This document shows positions 44,329-53,900 of a stretch of DNA of 64,000 bases, piece after piece. Made by a program: the position numbers and the translations under genes. Within the stretch, counting starts at the first letter, position 1. Each line of letters begins with the position of its first letter. Under the pieces are notes generated by a model. It was not told the origin of the DNA and ran no database searches. It saw nothing but the letters and a program-made list of their open reading frames with translations. Source of the DNA: Rosellinia necatrix (Eukaryota > Ascomycota > Sordariomycetes > Xylariales > Xylariaceae); contig JAGYVD010000007.1 in NCBI GenBank assembly GCA_021209875.1, forward strand, positions 1,798,001 through 1,862,000. Direction: 5' to 3'.

Positions 44329-46470
44329 CTACCAAAGTTTGAATTTGGTATCATCCTCGGGCTGAGATGGGTCCTCCTCAGGCCGTGATAGGTCCTTCTC
44401 GGGCCTTGATAAGTCCTCCTCAGGCCCTGTTAGGTCCTCCTCAGGTCCTAATAGGCCCTCTTCCGGCCTCGATAAATCCTCCTCAATGTCAATCATGCCT
44501 GACGATTGCTTTTTGAGAAAGGCGGAGCAAAGAATACCCGTAGCTACGTTCACGTTGAGACTATCGATGATGTTCAGGAAACCACCAGAGGGGCTAGGGA
44601 TGGATACTTCGTAATCCGCTAGTCGTCGAATTGGTTTGGTGAGTCCCTCCCCTTCGCTCCCTATCACCAACATGGTTGGCTGTGACGATAAGGGGTCATA
44701 TGTCTCGACGCGGTCTATCGTCAGGTGAGAATTCCCTCTGGATCGCTTCGTTGATGGAACTGCGGCATATACCATCCAGCCGTTCTCCTTGGATCGTGTG
44801 AGGAAGTCGACCGCTGAGCTGACGGAGAATAGTGTTACCACTTCGCTTGCCCCTGCCGACGCCTTCAGTGCTACAGGCGTCAATGTGGCTGAGCCGCTCT
44901 TTGTGATGGCGATCGCGTTGACTCCTAGGAATACCGCGGTCCGAAGGATGGCTCCCAAGTTAACTGGGTCCAAGATGCTGTCTAACAGAAGCACAAACGG
45001 ATTTCGTCCGTTGGGTAGTTGGTACGGAACAAAGTCAGATGTGCCATTAACATCAGCTTCCTCTCTGGACTGGTGAGCTATGTCGATGTGGAACCCGGGT
45101 GTTTTAGGGTCCTCAGACAACGATCCGAGTGCCTTAAGTGGCATCTGAGGCGCCGGCGATGCCTCAAGCACATAACCATTGTGCGGCCTACCGTTGCTCA
45201 TCTTATCCATCATGCGCAAACCATTATTCGAAAGTATTGTCACCTTCACTCCCTTTTGGCCTGCTAATCTGGCGAGCGAGTCGTCTTGTGAGACGTTCTG
45301 TCTGTCCTGCGCATGATAGATGTACAAGTTGTAGAGCTGCCTCCGCTGGCTCTTCAGCGCCGCCTCAACTACCGATCGCCCGTAGATAAATTGCGAGGCG
45401 GCGGTGGTGTGGGGGACACGAAAAGTGGTGTTATGATCGGAAGGAGCGTACTGCTCGTCTCTAGCTCGGATATCCCTCGGCTGTTCATGTGTGCTCGCGA
45501 AGGGTTTGGGGGTGGCCCCCAGTAAAGTTGACTCGGCGATTGGTGCACGCTGACGTTGGTCTTCGGGGGGAAAGGGTCCGGTGCGCATCCTAGGTTCATT
45601 ACCAAAGCCCCTCGTCTTCGAGAAGGACTCCGGGCGTCCGCCCCGCCCCGGCTCTGAAGACCATCGAGCAGATCTCGAGGGAGAGTGTCTTTCCTGACCG
45701 TCTCGGAGCGATGGGCGAGTCCGCCAAGAGTCTCTCCTAGAGTCCGCTAAGCCATGATTTGAGCTGGCGTTGCCGGCGCGTTCCCAGCCAGATTCCCTCG
45801 CTCCAAAATCTCTCCTCGAGAAGTCGGGGTTATCGGTACGCTCTCGACGGGGCTCCCTTGCTCCAAAATCTCTCCTAGAGCCTGCTGAGCCGGGGTTGTC
45901 GGTGCGACCCCGGCGGGGTTCCCTCGTTCCAAAATCTCTCCTAGAGCCCGTCGAGCCGGCATTGTCGGTACGCTCCCAACGGGGCTTCTTCAACCCTGAG
46001 TTTCTCCCATGACCCGAGTCGATATTTTCCATAGCCTCCCAGGAGCTTTCCGACGTAGCTACCTTGTCCTTCAATGCTCCATGTTTCATCTGATATACAA
46101 GACTTTGCTTGCCAAAGCTACTGTTAGGATCGTTGAATCGCGCGGCCCTCGTCGGCCGCTTAGGACCGGTGTAGGTTATGTCTTTCTTGCCCCTTTTGAT
46201 TTTGAACTTGCCACCTGAGGCGCGAGGGGTCCAATCGTCGCCTCGATCACGACGCGGATTCCCCGCAAGATGGCGGGGTGTCGCAACCCTTAGGGACGAC
46301 GGCTTGAAGCCTTGGGGCCTCGATTTTTCGGACTGCCGAAGACCATGGTGGATGGCGGAAAGCGATGATGCGGGATGGGAGGGAATGACGGCAGTTCTCT
46401 GGACGGAGAGGAGAGGCTTGAGCAGTACGGTGCGTCTACAAAGTAAACATGAGGATGTTGGGAATCTCAT
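44329..46470 (-). CDS. mrm1: Mitochondrial rRNA 2'-O-ribose methyltransferase Mrm1
   Basis: A single exon of 713 codons. The basic N-terminus (MRFPTSSCLLCRRTVLLKPL) fits mitochondrial import. Residues 165-260 carry imperfect repeats (SRRDFGAREPRRERTDN). The SpoU substrate-binding domain begins near 361 (FIYGRSVVEAAL), and the SpoU methyltransferase domain spans about 492-655. Its three knot motifs are DPVNLGAILRTA near 501, VIGSEGEGL near 602, and SLNVNVATGIL near 637. It ends with an acidic tail of about six RPEEDLS-type repeats. The family methylates a ribose in the peptidyl transferase centre of the large mitochondrial rRNA using S-adenosylmethionine. The enzyme core is complete, so function is likely; the repeat-rich N- and C-terminal extensions are unusual. 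Confidence 0.9.
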   Translation of the reverse strand: MRFPTSSCLLCRRTVLLKPLLSVQRTAVIPSHPASSLSAIHHGLRQSEKSRPQGFKPSSLRVATPRHLAGNPRRDRGDDWTPRASGGKFKIKRGKKDITYTGPKRPTRAARFNDPNSSFGKQSLVYQMKHGALKDKVATSESSWEAMENIDSGHGRNSGLKKPRWERTDNAGSTGSRRDFGTREPRRGRTDNPGSAGSRRDFGAREPRRERTDNPDFSRRDFGARESGWERAGNASSNHGLADSRRDSWRTRPSLRDGQERHSPSRSARWSSEPGRGGRPESFSKTRGFGNEPRMRTGPFPPEDQRQRAPIAESTLLGATPKPFASTHEQPRDIRARDEQYAPSDHNTTFRVPHTTAASQFIYGRSVVEAALKSQRRQLYNLYIYHAQDRQNVSQDDSLARLAGQKGVKVTILSNNGLRMMDKMSNGRPHNGYVLEASPAPQMPLKALGSLSEDPKTPGFHIDIAHQSREEADVNGTSDFVPYQLPNGRNPFVLLLDSILDPVNLGAILRTAVFLGVNAIAITKSGSATLTPVALKASAGASEVVTLFSVSSAVDFLTRSKENGWMVYAAVPSTKRSRGNSHLTIDRVETYDPLSSQPTMLVIGSEGEGLTKPIRRLADYEVSIPSPSGGFLNIIDSLNVNVATGILCSAFLKKQSSGMIDIEEDLSRPEEGLLGPEEDLTGPEEDLSRPEKDLSRPEEDPSQPEDDTKFKLW

Positions 46471-47461
46471 CGCACCACAGGATGAAGGCTATTGTGGTGA
46501 ATTACTAGACATGTAGTAAATCGTGGGATGATGGTGGAATAATAGCTATGGGCTTCCTGTGAACGAAGCTACCTACTACTACCTACCTACCTACCTGCAG
46601 GCAGATAACAGATAACCTATCTAAGTTGGACTTTTTTTTTCCCTCTCCATCCAGTTCTCTTGGCAGATGTGGGGTTTACGTACATACAGTATGCAAGTAT
46701 GCAGATGGTACTGTACATATCGACATACCTACCTACCTACCTAGTATCTATTTTCCTACCAGGTAAGGGGTAGGTACGGAAATGTACCTACTTACTTTGT
46801 AGTGTAGGCACCGAGACAGACATGCATTGGGATAAGTTCTAATATACCCAGGTACGTATGAACTACCGTAGATGCACTGCAATACCTACATCAAAAGTGA
46901 CCGTTTTTATTTTAACTGATTTTAGTGTCGATTGCAAGGGCGCGCCTCGGTCTGTCAGCAGAGTGGCTGACTTAGGTGGTTAAGACGTTTGATTCCTCTC
47001 CCTTCGCAGGCAATCAAGTTGAAATACCAATGCACATGTAATACGGGGTTGGCTTTGGGGTTTTCTTTTTTCCTTTTTATCGACACATCTTCTGCTATAG
47101 GACGGGGAACCCCCTTCACTGCAATTTAGGGGCTGAGGTGCGAAGTTGGTCGAACATGCAGCCATCACGCATCACGAGCCAACCACAACACCCCAAAGCT
47201 CGAGAAGCTAGCTCCCATGCGTTACGTAGTGTCCCCTTGCTGACTGGTACTGGTTTGTGGGGTTTATCCATGCTGAGGCGATCATGTTCTTATCATTGTC
47301 GTGCTACAGCCTGCCTGGCACCGCCTCAAAGTCTGTCCCAGACGAAGTAGAGCAACTCTCAATCTCTATATCTGTCGGTGACGAAGAAGCCTATAGATAC
47401 TCTAATGGGTATTCCATAACGGGTATCTAGAACCTCCTCCATTGATTACCAACCCCTCGGC
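46471..47461. other. Divergent intergenic region with TACC arrays
   Basis: Promoters of mrm1 (minus) and the HET gene (plus) must lie here. TACC tetranucleotide arrays occur at 46579-46596 and 46724-46742. No gene is supported. Confidence 0.6.
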
Positions 47462-49555
47462 ATGGCTCTTTGCGACCTCTGCCAGCGCATACCGTTCGAT
47501 AATCTCCCAGAGTTCCCCAGCGATGACGGTTGGTCTCGCATAGCTGATGATACCAGTCTGCCGCAATTTGGGATCGAGCGAAATGATTGCAAATCATCAT
47601 ATCCCCTTGGCTTCCCCTGGCATGGGAGTCTGGAAGCTCTTGCAGAATCGGCGAAATTCGACTGCCCGCTCTGCATTCTTGTAGAGGCCGGGGCACAGAC
47701 ATGGCTTGACAACTATCGGAAGGGAGCGACAACCAACGAACACTTCATCAAGTACTCCTTGAACGAACAACCGATTCCCCACGGCCAAATGCTTTGGATC
47801 TCCAAGCGCCGTGGGGGAGGCGCCGGACTCGCCGTCTTGATCTGGACCCTTGAATCTAGGACGTTCGTATTACTCACCGGAGTCAGTTTCAGCGTTGACG
47901 GGGATCATTCCCTCGCTCAAAAATATTCTCTTCGGCCTATAGCAAGATTTTCAGGGTCATCACAGAGTCTTGATGTTGCGACTGGATGGGTGGAACAGTG
48001 CGTAAACAACCATGAAGAGTGTGCTAGCCGTGATACTTTGTTTCCGTTTCGCGTGCTCGACGTGAGCTCTCTGGGTGATAGCATCAAACTTGTTGAACCC
48101 GTGCCTGGCTCAGTGGGAAGATATGCGTGTTTGTCGCATTGCTGGGGATTTTCGGTGCCACTCACCACGACTCGACAAACATGTCAAGCTCGGATGTCTG
48201 GCATACTGATGTCGGAGTTACCCAAGACCTTCCACGATGCCGTGGTTATTGCCAGGCATCTTGGCATCCGCTACCTGTGGATCGACAGCCTCTGTATATT
48301 TCAGGATGATAGAGCTGACTGGGCGCGTGAATCAGCTAATATGACGGCCGTCTACTCCAATGCATATGTGGTCATTGCGGCTGACCACGCGGCCGACAGC
48401 AGTTTAGGCGCCTTTCATACTCGGCCACCTCGCCCAGGCTCTGAGATGTTAGTTCCAGGCTTGGGCGATATATACGTACAGGTCGTAAACAATAACGATG
48501 AATGCCCATGGGCGCAGGACCTCGAAGGTGAACCGCTTTCCGCACGCGGCTGGGGACTTCAAGAGAGGATCCTTGCTACCCGTATTCTACACTTCACTGC
48601 GACACAGATGCATTTTGAATGCACTCAGGGCCGGGTTAGTGAAGATGGATGCCGTGATCGGATGGATTTCAGGCGCCGTCTTATGGGATTCAGGCAAACA
48701 CCATCTCAGACAAGCAAGGACGAGAATTATAACTTGTGGTGTGAACTACTTTGGGCCTATGGGGAGCGCAAGTTGACACTCGTTACGGATAAGCTTCCGG
48801 CAATGAGCGGACTTGCGAGGATGTTTAGCACACGTTTGGGCACGCATTACGTGGCCGGACTATGGAGCGACGCACTTATCGTGGGCCTCGCGTGGGCGTG
48901 TCTAGGGCCACGTGTATCTATGTCAACGGATAAATACATAGGACCCAGTTGGAGCTGGGCTAGTTATGGTGGGATTCCGGCTGCCAAACGGTGGGATAGA
49001 TCATGGAAGGATGTGGCTCGGGTAGAAGAGTGGCATACCGAGCTTCAAGATGAAGAAAATCCTTATGGAGGCGTAAGAAGCGCCTGGATCCGTATATCCT
49101 GTGCTATGGCCCGGCTGGACCATAGTGAGGGCAATGATCCATCGGACTGGGAGAGCCGGCGCCTGAAGTTCCCATGTCTAATGGTGCGTACGGCATGGTC
49201 TGAAATTGCAGAACCAAATATACTGCGCTTAGACCATCGAGCATCAGGCGGACCCCAAGGAGAATGGAAAGAATGGGATTTGTCGGTTATCGTACTCGGT
49301 GGGTTCGGCGATCCTGATAAGTTATCTGGAGACTCACGAAACGGCGAGTCTCAACGACCAGGCATCGAGGAAACTAGTGACGCTACGGATGACGACGATG
49401 AGACGGTGAGCGAATATTTTGGGTTGGCTGTGATTCCTGTAGTAAGTGATGGCATTTTACAGTGGAAAAGGGTTGGATGGCTCCGGTTAGACCGCGAAGA
49501 AGGAGACAAGATTATAGCGAACAAAGAAGCTTGGGTGACAGCCACTTTAATTTGA
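47462..49555 (+). CDS. Heterokaryon incompatibility (HET) domain protein
   Basis: A single exon of 697 codons. The N-terminus has paired Cys (CDLCQRIPF and FDCPLCILV). The HET domain begins near residue 218 with RYACLSHCWG and continues with LPKTFHDAVVIARHLGIRYL, then WIDSLCIFQDD and NMTAVYSNAYVVIAAD to about residue 315. The C-terminal half (GLQERILATRI, WSWASYGG) matches the usual arrangement of these proteins. Fungi carry many such genes. Some trigger regulated cell death when genetically different hyphae fuse, through the HET domain, a TIR-like fold. Whether this one controls incompatibility cannot be told from sequence. The frame is intact, with no stop or shift. Confidence 0.92.
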   Translation: MALCDLCQRIPFDNLPEFPSDDGWSRIADDTSLPQFGIERNDCKSSYPLGFPWHGSLEALAESAKFDCPLCILVEAGAQTWLDNYRKGATTNEHFIKYSLNEQPIPHGQMLWISKRRGGGAGLAVLIWTLESRTFVLLTGVSFSVDGDHSLAQKYSLRPIARFSGSSQSLDVATGWVEQCVNNHEECASRDTLFPFRVLDVSSLGDSIKLVEPVPGSVGRYACLSHCWGFSVPLTTTRQTCQARMSGILMSELPKTFHDAVVIARHLGIRYLWIDSLCIFQDDRADWARESANMTAVYSNAYVVIAADHAADSSLGAFHTRPPRPGSEMLVPGLGDIYVQVVNNNDECPWAQDLEGEPLSARGWGLQERILATRILHFTATQMHFECTQGRVSEDGCRDRMDFRRRLMGFRQTPSQTSKDENYNLWCELLWAYGERKLTLVTDKLPAMSGLARMFSTRLGTHYVAGLWSDALIVGLAWACLGPRVSMSTDKYIGPSWSWASYGGIPAAKRWDRSWKDVARVEEWHTELQDEENPYGGVRSAWIRISCAMARLDHSEGNDPSDWESRRLKFPCLMVRTAWSEIAEPNILRLDHRASGGPQGEWKEWDLSVIVLGGFGDPDKLSGDSRNGESQRPGIEETSDATDDDDETVSEYFGLAVIPVVSDGILQWKRVGWLRLDREEGDKIIANKEAWVTATLI

Positions 49556-50987
49556 ACTCAGTAGGGCTAGGGTGCACCATTGGTTGCTGATGATAATGTT
49601 AAGTTAGTACTGGTTTGTACAAATTTGTCTGTGGTCTTCAGCAACTTCTGATCATCTGTGACCAATAATTGCTATGGCACTTTGGAGGACGGGGAAAACA
49701 GAGGCACCATAAGATCACATCAATGGTAAATAAGAAAGGGAGAGTCCTATGTAACTAGCTATAACTAGTCTCCTCTCATCTGCTCCAGCCCCCGACGAAC
49801 ACATATCATTGCTTAGTATCGCCTTAGTTGGACCTGCATTGGAATAATTCACTGAGTTATGGGTGCACCCATCACACGATATTTGAAACCATATACTACA
49901 TACACACGCTGCTTTAGGATCTAAGTATGAAGTATGAAATAAAAACTATTGGCACCCCCGTCATCTGTATAAAGCGACTAGTTATTGCTAACCTATGGGG
50001 GACCTGGAGCTTAGCTATCCCTTTAGTTACTGTTTCGGCATACATAGGTAGTGCTAACGGGGAGGTATATAGCGTAATATAATAGTCGTATAATTCAGAG
50101 TACTAGGAGAGGTACTATTATGTATCTATATCACATGCTAGTACTTGATCTACTGGCAAATTGTATCAAGAATTAAGTATTGAAAAACTTATGTATTCAG
50201 TTGGCATGTAGAAATCTTGGCAAGCCACTACGCCGAAACCGTACCTAAAGGTATAATCAGCTCTAACTATCAGTTAAATTAATCATGGTGTCTCTCTCAA
50301 CACTAAAGTTAGTTGCCTTGCCTCTCCCGTTATAGGTTCCAGGAGAGCGCTTTCAGGAAGTATAAAAGCCCTTAAGTTATAACAGCTGCATTTTATTAGC
50401 TAGTTCGCTAGTAATGTAGTTATAAATGCGGCTGCAGGTGCAGTCATAGGTGCAGCTATAATCGTAGTTATAAATAGGTACCTAGGTAGTGTTTGCAAGG
50501 TGCTCTTATACTATTGACTACAGGGGCAAATAGAAATCTAGATAGCCATAATAGGTTAGCTAAGGTCATTTTATCTAGGTTGAGCAAAAGTGGTAAAAAA
50601 CTGGAGCCACTTTAGCATTAAAGTAATGTGGTACCGAGCTACCTAGGTGGGTAGGGCGACGCGTGAAGCCAAAAACCTACAAACTACCTACCTACTGACG
50701 GCGTGTTTCCTGGCACAAACATTTTGTGAATGCGCCATCCCTCCACGACAACGCCGCTTCTCCTTACATGACAAATTCCACTTCGCGGGTTGTCTATTTA
50801 TGTTATTGGAATACGACTGCTTCTCTTTTAGTACACCGTTTGCCTTGTTTCTCGTGGTGAGACGGCGCAACTAATGCCTGCTGTATGTATCTGGGTGTTG
50901 CTGACGGATGCCCGAGCAGATACCCCTCCACTACTTGCGCGCACTCGGTCCCGCGATTCTGATTTGGTATAATGCAACTCCGCTACG
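49556..50987. other. AT-rich intergenic region
   Basis: Distinctly AT-rich compared with its neighbours, with many TAGGTA and GCTATAA words and several GGTACCTAGGTA boxes (about 50478 and 50641). Its right end carries the mit1 promoter. No gene is supported. Confidence 0.55.
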
Positions 50988-53900
50988 ATGCAGGATTCGA
51001 CAGACGAGCAGGGCAGCATTTACAGTAACGGCGACGCGAGTCACGATGTTGCGGCGGATAACACGGCCGATACGGCAACAAGCGCGACGGCTTCTCGGGG
51101 AGACTTGGCGCTTGGATACGATCTTGGACAGGACACCATCGAAGATATAGATATGGGCGGAAGTAGGCATGATACGAATGGCGGGCAAGGAAACGATACC
51201 GTAACATCTAGTCCGCCACCGCGACTGCGCGCTATTGAAGTTGTCCTCGCCCCCCCATCCGATCCCGATTCTTATATCCGTATCCATCGAAGCCGGACCA
51301 TCTTGCGAATTTTGGAGGAGATGGAAAGGGATGACGAGGTCTTCTACGAGGTTGAGTTTAAAGACGGTCGCATAGAACGGGTGAGTATGAAATCAACATA
51401 AAGGCGTTCGTTCTCATTGCCTACGTTGCGTATTGCTTGTCGGATATGTCTTGGAGCTACGGATTCCATATATTTGCTAAGCCAACATCACATCGCTATC
51501 ATCATCATCCTCATCCGCATTATTATCAGTGCCAGTGCCTGTGCCTTCCCACGCACTTTCCCTTTCCACGCACTTTCCCTTCTCACCCACATCATATGAT
51601 CCTTCCATGTCGAGGTAGTTACCCAGTCCTCCCACACATTTATTCCTCGGTATTCACTCTTATTCAACCAATCCGCACTACTTACCCTCCTAGCCTAGGC
51701 TAGTCTCAATAACACCAATCATACATCTCCTACCCTACGCTGAAACTTGATCGTTGCGAGTTAGGTTTTATCCTGCAACTGCATTTATGCAAACTCACCT
51801 CCTCCTGACATCCCTCCACGTAACTACTGCAGGCAAGATGGTATGTTGCGTGTTATAGCACTTCCTAGACCCTGCACTACATGTCTTCTGGCTGTCATTC
51901 ATGCCTGTTGCTTCAATGAATCCATCTGCTTTGCATGCAAAAATCCAACGCGCCTCGAGCCCAGAGTTTGCTTCACAAGCCTAAGTTGGGTGTATACAAC
52001 TCTCATCACGTTTTTCTACATCAGCTACTGACTTTGAATTTTTTTTTTGATGTAGGCTCCCTACGACGAGATGATTCGCTACAAGGGTGCCCAAGAAGCT
52101 ATTGAGGCCTACCAGCTAAGAACCAGCCTTAACTACACCGGGGCGGCAAAAAACCAAAATAAACGAGGTTATTCGGAAGATGAATACGAAGAATCCGGCT
52201 CAGATTATGGGTTCCCCCCCAAACGTCGCAAGCATCATGTACCTCTAACCACTCGCCATGGCCGTGGCACAAGGCAGTCATCCCGTCAGACATCTGCCGA
52301 GTCTGGCTATAAAGGTTTTAGAGGCGATGGATTTGGTAAATCGGGATCTCGACTTATGGATGATGACGATGATGATGATGATTCGGATGATCAGATTAGA
52401 CAGGTGGCAACAAGAAACCAACGCTCAGTTGTGCAAACCCGTACAAACCGCTTGACCAGATCCCGCAACTCTACAGGTCGGACTTACGCAGCCACCGTCG
52501 AGTCCGATGATGAATTGGCCCAGGACCACGGCCCCCATCACGACGACGATAGTGTCGATGATTTTCAGCCAGTTTGGTCTGATATTGCACCTAAGCCACG
52601 AGGTTCAAAGCGAAAGAAAGTTCGTGCAATGACTAGGATGATCACTAAACGGTATGACAGTGATTCTTCTATCGAATTTGAAGCTGCTCGTCGCTCGGGC
52701 AGGTCAACTAAAAACCTCAAGAGTATGAAAGACCCAGAGATTGATGAGTTTGATGCGGTTGAGGAAAAGCAGACGAGTGCGCCAAAGCATGTGGCCATCA
52801 AAGAGACATTCCCCCAGTTGTCCTCTACTTCCCCTTTTCCAAAGTGGCACTCGAAGACGTGCGAGTCTTGCCTAGCTGAATTTGGAGACGTTAAGAACCC
52901 TCTTATATACTGCCAAGGCTGTTCCTTTTCGTATCACAAAGGATGTATTGGCCACAGGGCAGTACGAGAGCATCGGGTCACCAAGATTGGCCCTGAAGAT
53001 TTTGTTCTACAGTGCCGATTTTGTATTCAAGGTCACAAGAAGAAAGATGCAAGAGCACCAGACCACACGATGTGCCAAGGCTGCAAGATCTCGGGTTCAT
53101 CTTGCGCCGAATTTTCCAGCAAGAAAACTCCAAAGCAGGAGGAAAAGGCACGAATAGACAACGGAGGAGAAGACCCGATCACAAAAGTAGATCCACTTTT
53201 GATCAACAATGCTGATAACCTTCTTTTTCGATGCACGAATTGCAAGCGCGGCTACCATTTCGAGCATCTCCCACCTCTTACAGCGGAGGAAACAGATGAT
53301 CAAGATCTTAAAGAGAGCCGACTCGAAGAATACTCAATAGCCGGTTGGAGCTGCAAGGACTGTATGGACACCAACTATAAGCTGTCTGCCTTAGTTGCTT
53401 GGCGACCACTCGACCGAACAGGATACCGTCCTGGGCAGACCAACCAAGACTATAATGAAGATGAAATCGAGTACCTGATCAAATGGACGGGGCGTTCACA
53501 CTTTCATGATACATGGATGCCGGGAGCTTGGGTATTTGGTGCTGCTCCGGGTACTATGCGGCAGGCATTTTACAAACGCGACTCCTCTACTTACCCCAAG
53601 ATGGACAATACATCCGCTATTGAGGAAGAATGGCTTTTAGCGGACGTTTTGCTTAATGTTAAATACAGGACTCGAGTCGTCACTTCAAGCAAGGCCGAAG
53701 ACCTTGAGCGAATCGAAGATATTACTTCAGTGTTTGTTAAATTTCAAGGTTTAAGTTACGAAGAGGTTGTCTGGGATGAGCCTCCAGCACCCAACTCTGG
53801 CGCACCATGGGAGGCTTTCCTTACAGCATACGATGAGTATCTTAACGGCAAGTACTTCGTCACCGTCCCTGACTATAAAATGCGGGAACGTATTACCCTC

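Noticed and set aside
46955..47015. tRNA-Ser-like string (GGTGGTTAAGACG...TTCGCAGGCAATC)
   Set aside because: The acceptor and anticodon stems cannot be formed and the T-arm lacks TTCGA.
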